A stretch of 64,000 nt of DNA from Batkoa obscura (lineage: Eukaryota > Entomophthoromycota > Entomophthoromycetes > Entomophthorales > Batkoaceae), in contig JASVEC010000007.1 in NCBI GenBank assembly GCA_030770535.1, positions 434,001 through 498,000 of the forward strand, in the 5' to 3' direction. Made by a program: the position numbers and the translations under genes. Numbering within the stretch: position 1 is the first letter of the stretch; every line of letters begins with the position of its first letter. The notes beneath the pieces are model-generated. The model made no database searches. It had not been told where the DNA came from and worked only from the letters and a program-made list of their open reading frames with translations. Of the stretch, positions 59,947-64,000 are shown piece by piece.

Positions 59947-60816
59947 TTAATAATCATATACGTCATAATAAGTATTAAATCGAATTCCTTGATTTAAACT
60001 ATTGATGGCTTCAGTATCTTCTTTACTAAGTTCAATAAGCTCAATATTTTGCTTTAATCTATCAAAATTAGTAGTCCTCGGGATTACAGAAGTACCTCTA
60101 GCTATACCCCAGCTAAGTAAAACTTGAGCAGGGGAAGCCTTGTATTTTTCGGCAACGTCTAAAAGGATTTTTTCTTTTATCAACACAGGTGTATTATTAT
60201 TAGAACCTAATGGTGAATATCCTGTTACATGAATATTATGTTGATTACAGAAATCAATCAATTCATTTTGTGCTAAATAAGGATGTAACTCTACTTGGTT
60301 GGCTGCAGGTAAATGTTTTGGATTACTATTCAACACATCTTTAATACGGTTGATGGTGAAATTAGATACACCGATATGTTTAACCAAACCTAAATCAACT
60401 AATTCTTGCATAGCATTCCAAGTATCTACAATAGAATAGCTTGGTTTGAAGTCCTTCATTTCAATGTTTTCATCCTCAGCAGGTTCTGGGTGAGGAAAGT
60501 GAATAAGATATAAATCTAAATAGTCGACTTGCAAGTCGGCCAAAGTTTTAGTGATAGCTTTTTTTACAAGATCGGGACGATGGTAAGTGTTCCAAAGCTT
60601 TGAAGTTATAAAAATTTCATTTCTTTTGATTCCACTCTCTCTAATGGCGTCCCCAATTTCCTTTTCATTTCCGTAATCTAAAGCACAGTCCAAATGTCTA
60701 TACCCCAATTTAAGTGCCTCCTTAATTAAACCGCCCACTTTGTCTTTTGGCAATTGCCAGGTTCCTAGACCTATTCTTGGAATTTCGGCACCGCTTGCTA
60801 AAAGAAATGGTTTCAT
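59947..60816 (-). CDS. aldo-keto reductase (AKR superfamily)
   Basis: Single exon, 289 residues, normal for the short fungal AKRs. The catalytic tetrad is complete: Asp43 and Tyr48 in LDCALDYGNE, Lys73 in TSKLW and His106 in LIHFP. The NADPH-binding C-terminal motif IPRTTNFDRLKQNI is present, as are the N-terminal hairpin and GLGTWQLP. It should reduce aldehydes or ketones with NADPH in the cytosol; the substrate cannot be told. The start is supported because the frame matches the family from its first strand (PFLLASGAEIPRIGLGTW). It is the only multi-domain gene in this block with no intron. Confidence 0.94.
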   Translation of the reverse strand: MKPFLLASGAEIPRIGLGTWQLPKDKVGGLIKEALKLGYRHLDCALDYGNEKEIGDAIRESGIKRNEIFITSKLWNTYHRPDLVKKAITKTLADLQVDYLDLYLIHFPHPEPAEDENIEMKDFKPSYSIVDTWNAMQELVDLGLVKHIGVSNFTINRIKDVLNSNPKHLPAANQVELHPYLAQNELIDFCNQHNIHVTGYSPLGSNNNTPVLIKEKILLDVAEKYKASPAQVLLSWGIARGTSVIPRTTNFDRLKQNIELIELSKEDTEAINSLNQGIRFNTYYDVYDY

Positions 60817-63717
60817 TTTTAAATAAAAGTTAATGGTCCTTAATTTATTTTATGTTTATTTATAGTGTTACTTGTAATTACATCATCTTCAAACTGCGAA
60901 TTTTTCTTATCAATTTAAGGCATAAGTGATAGTAATATAGAATACCAATAAACTCTTGTGTTTGATTTTACTTATTATTTTTCTAACATTTAACTTGAAA
61001 ATATTAGTACTTTAAAAATTAGTTAAATCTATAGACAAAAGTTATAAAACCAATATAGAATGCTATATTTATAAAAGTATTTGTTTTTAAGCAATACCAT
61101 ATGGTACTATTTGTTAAATTAGCTCCATTTGAATCTTTATTTCATTTCCAATTGGAGAATTGATTAGAATAAATCTATAATTTTACTGCAACATTATAAA
61201 TATTCTATTATAATTAATTTGGAACTGTTATGTTATTACTAATCCAAAGTATATTATTAAGCTAGAAATACTCTACAAACAACAATAGGGCTTAAGTGCC
61301 TTGACTATACTCAACGATTCCTTGGCACTTTAAATTCTATCAGCGTGAGCTATGTGTAAATTTTAGAGCAGCAAAGGATTGTCAAGTATAACTCTAGCTT
61401 TTTTTTGTATTTTCAAAAAACCTTTTATTATTATTTTGAGTTAGACTATCTAGATAATTTTCGCTAGAGTATTAAATTTTCATTTAACTTTTAGACTCTA
61501 ATAATTTAATTTTTTAGTGTAGGTGTTTTTTTACCTTTATTTTTTTGTTTATTTTTATCTGAAAAAATGGACAATGTATGAATCAAATTCTTAAGATGCT
61601 TCCGGTAAATTCACTCTTTTTGTGTAAATGCTAACTTTAAAAGCATTAAGATCCCATAATCTAGACTAGCCTAACAACGCCTTTGCAGGGACTCCTATGT
61701 TTCTAAAAGAATATTTAGAAAATTTAGTATTCAATCTGTAAATTAAATAAGTTATCCTGAAAGCACATCAACTCCTTACGAAAAAGGTGAATTATCAATA
61801 CAATTAGTAAACTTGTTATAAATACGTTACTATTGATAGTAAAACAAAAGCTTAATATGTTTTAATATGTTAATATAAAGTAAGGTTGCTTTTTAAAACT
61901 ATTTTAGCTAAGAAGTTTATCAGTAGAAATAGTCAACTACTGTTTTAAACAGTAAAATAGTTCTTACTTTCTGTTTGTTATATTATATTACTGTAAATAT
62001 ATTTTATTTCAATCGGGAAAATACATATTTTTATCGCCTTGCCTCTAAGTGACAATAAACTACCACAGATACTATATTTATATTTCTAATTTGATCTTAA
62101 AATGCTAAGTTTAATTTTTTTATTTCAAAAAGCGGTAATTAGCCTCATTTCGAAATAAACTTAAAAGAAGACTTAGTTATTCTGTGATAAAATAGCTAAC
62201 AATATGACTAAATGTAAAGGATCCTTTGTATCAAATACTATTTTTAATATCTTTGCCTATTTTGTTTGAGGTGACTAACTGCTTGGAGTGTGTTAAATTT
62301 TAATTCAATGTATAAATGTATTGATTTCATAGCTTATGCATATAATAAATTAAATTTTAATGGGGTATGTGTTAGTTTAAAATGAGTTAGAGTTTACAAG
62401 TAAATAACAGGGGATGTTTCCTTTGTAAACATGTGTCTAATAATGCAATTAATTCTTCTTTAAATATTGAACTTTTAAAATTTTTTGGTTTAGCAAATAA
62501 AGATGTAATTGATTTTTAGCTATTAATCTTATTTGAAATCATTATCGTTATATATTAACACTAAGTATGCTATTTTGTATAGATTTTTTTAAAACTAATA
62601 TATACTGGAACTTTATTAATTCACTAATAAATTAATATCTTATATTATATAGATTATCTTGTGTCCTTGCACATAAGCTGATCTTTCTATTATTCATTCA
62701 AGTATAAGTTAATGCTATTATCATTAAATTACTTTGTTTAATTGGCCATTTAAATCTTTGTGTTCTCGGTCTTTAATCTTGAGTTAATTGGAAGCTATTT
62801 ATAAATAATGATATTGTGTAATAGCTAATTTTAGTATTTGAAATTACGTATTTCAATGAAAATATGAAACTACAAAATTTTCCTAAGCGTAGAACTGAGT
62901 ATTTAAGATTTTGATTTACTAAATCTAAAAATAGAAAAAATTGCCATAGTTAAACCCTATAGATACAAAATTAAAATGCCCAGCTCTGCATTTAGGAAAA
63001 TTTAACTGTAAAGTTCAAATCAAATCAAGTATAATTTTTACGCATAGAAATACAGTAAAACTACAAAATGATTAAAATTGAAAGGATTTTTTTTGGATCT
63101 TGGGATTGAAATTAAGGTAGAATCATGTGCATAAAATCAGGTTTAAATCGATAAGGAATTATGTATGGGTGGAACAGGAATTAACTTCTTAAATTTTATG
63201 TGGGTGATGGCATCACTTTCCTTTATCTTTTTCAGCCTCACCAAGCTGATAAAATTGGATTCATCCATTTTAAATTTGCTTATGTGAAACAGATCAATAA
63301 AAACACATTTTTGTTTTATGTTTTAAATTTTAAAGAAACATACAACGATGCTAAATTACCTATCAAAATTCAAATGTAAAAATTTTTTTTTTTATCTAAT
63401 TTGTCCATTAAAAATCTGCCTTGTCATATTTTTACTAAGATTAAATTATACCTAATCACCTCAAATTTAGTAATAACTGTAAAGCCATTAAATTTGGAAG
63501 CAAGTTTTATAAGAATAAGCTAATAAATCAAGGATGATTAAATAACGAACTTGTTAATTCTGCAAAAATAAGATTTAAAAAAGTATTGTAATAAATATTT
63601 TAATGCTTAGAATACTCCTTTTTGTTTCTTTATTTTTTATTCTCTAAACTTTCTATTAAATTACTTTATATCGTTTAGTTCAGAATTATTTGATAAATTA
63701 AATTGTTGTACTAGGTT
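60817..63717. other. 2.9-kb gene-free stretch upstream of CYC8
   Basis: No gene, MITE, TIR element or RNA was recognised. It forms the 5' regions of the aldo-keto reductase and CYC8 genes. A long regulatory region or a long 5' leader is possible. Confidence 0.5.
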
Positions 63718-64000
63718 ATGGGGTCTAATTTACAAAACAACCCTCTTGTACAGAAACTAACTGGGTTAAATGAATCCACCTGGATTCATTTAGGTAAGCT
63801 AATCTCCTCCACATAACCAAACATAAACTTACATACCATCCTCAAGGCTCATTAGCTGAAATGATGAATGAGCCTGAAAAGGCAATGAAGTCATATGAGT
63901 CAGCCCTTCGCCACAATCCTTACTCATTTACCGCTCTATTCCAGATTGCTGCTCTGCATCGTGCCAGGGAGCAATACGCTAAGGTAAATGCACTTATTAA
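63718..64000 (+). CDS. CYC8: Cyc8/Ssn6 TPR corepressor, 5' part (runs off the window)
   Basis: Exons are 63718-63793 and 63847-63983, with a third exon beyond the window; the last visible bases (63984 on, GTAAATG) start an intron. The peptide STWIHLGSLAEMM, then NEPEKAMKSYESALRHNPYS and FTALFQIAALHRAREQYAK, is the first TPR repeat region of Cyc8, the partner of Tup1 in gene repression. Intron 1 ends in AAG. Using the TAG nine bases later would also stay in frame but would delete the conserved GSL, so AAG is preferred. Only 71 codons are visible. Confidence 0.9.

Noticed and set aside
1-64000. tRNA, rRNA, CRISPR and prokaryotic signals
   Set aside because: None was recognised by eye. The intron-bearing fungal genes make CRISPR or operon structures irrelevant, and a tRNA scan was not possible here.

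Overview
The window reads as a chromosome segment of a very AT-rich fungus. Genes carry many short introns (about 43-58 nt, GT..AG). Several products are fungal or typically fungal: a Cyc8/Ssn6 TPR corepressor, a Gfd2/YDR514C-type nuclease-fold protein, SWT1, SPT6, LSM12 and RAD6. An early-diverging lineage of the Conidiobolus/Entomophthoromycotina kind is my best guess, with low confidence. No prokaryotic, viral or organellar features were recognised.

The left third (1-21.2 kb) is a giant inverted repeat, IR1. Two 6,621-bp arms (1983-8603 and 13007-19627) mirror each other without a single net indel around a 4.4-kb spacer. Each arm holds an intact RPUSD2/Pus8-type pseudouridine synthase gene (3 exons), an intact Gfd2-like gene (3 exons) and a broken copy of a secreted-protein gene that carries two short transposon insertions. 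The spacer holds an intact 5-exon SWT1 (PIN-domain endoribonuclease) gene. Decayed SWT1 copies abut both outer ends, so the old symmetry continues in diverged form beyond the near-identical arms.

The middle (21.7-40.5 kb) is a second inverted repeat, IR2, with arms of about 2.7 kb around a 13-kb AT-rich spacer. The left arm carries an intact 372-residue secreted cysteine-containing protein, a relative of the broken gene in IR1. The right arm carries a broken copy. The spacer contains a three-exon cytochrome P450 and one of three genes for an 80-residue, ten-cysteine secreted peptide. The other two peptide genes lie at 43.9 and 45.6 kb.

The region 41-50 kb is rich in repeats and includes a decayed beta-lactamase-like serine hydrolase gene (46.6-48.1 kb) with MITE insertions. 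From 50.8 kb to the end lies an ordinary housekeeping block: LSM12, SPT6, a DUF1764 gene, RAD6/UBC2, an aldo-keto reductase, and the first exons of CYC8.

A roughly 97-bp MITE family with GGGGATG...CATCCCC ends and 4-bp AT-rich target duplications occurs at least 31 times. A 400-467-bp TIR element occurs three times, and a TA-flanked 137-bp hairpin element occurs once. No transposase gene was recognised. The candidate novelties are the homogenised palindromes, the two families of secreted proteins around them, and the MITE family.
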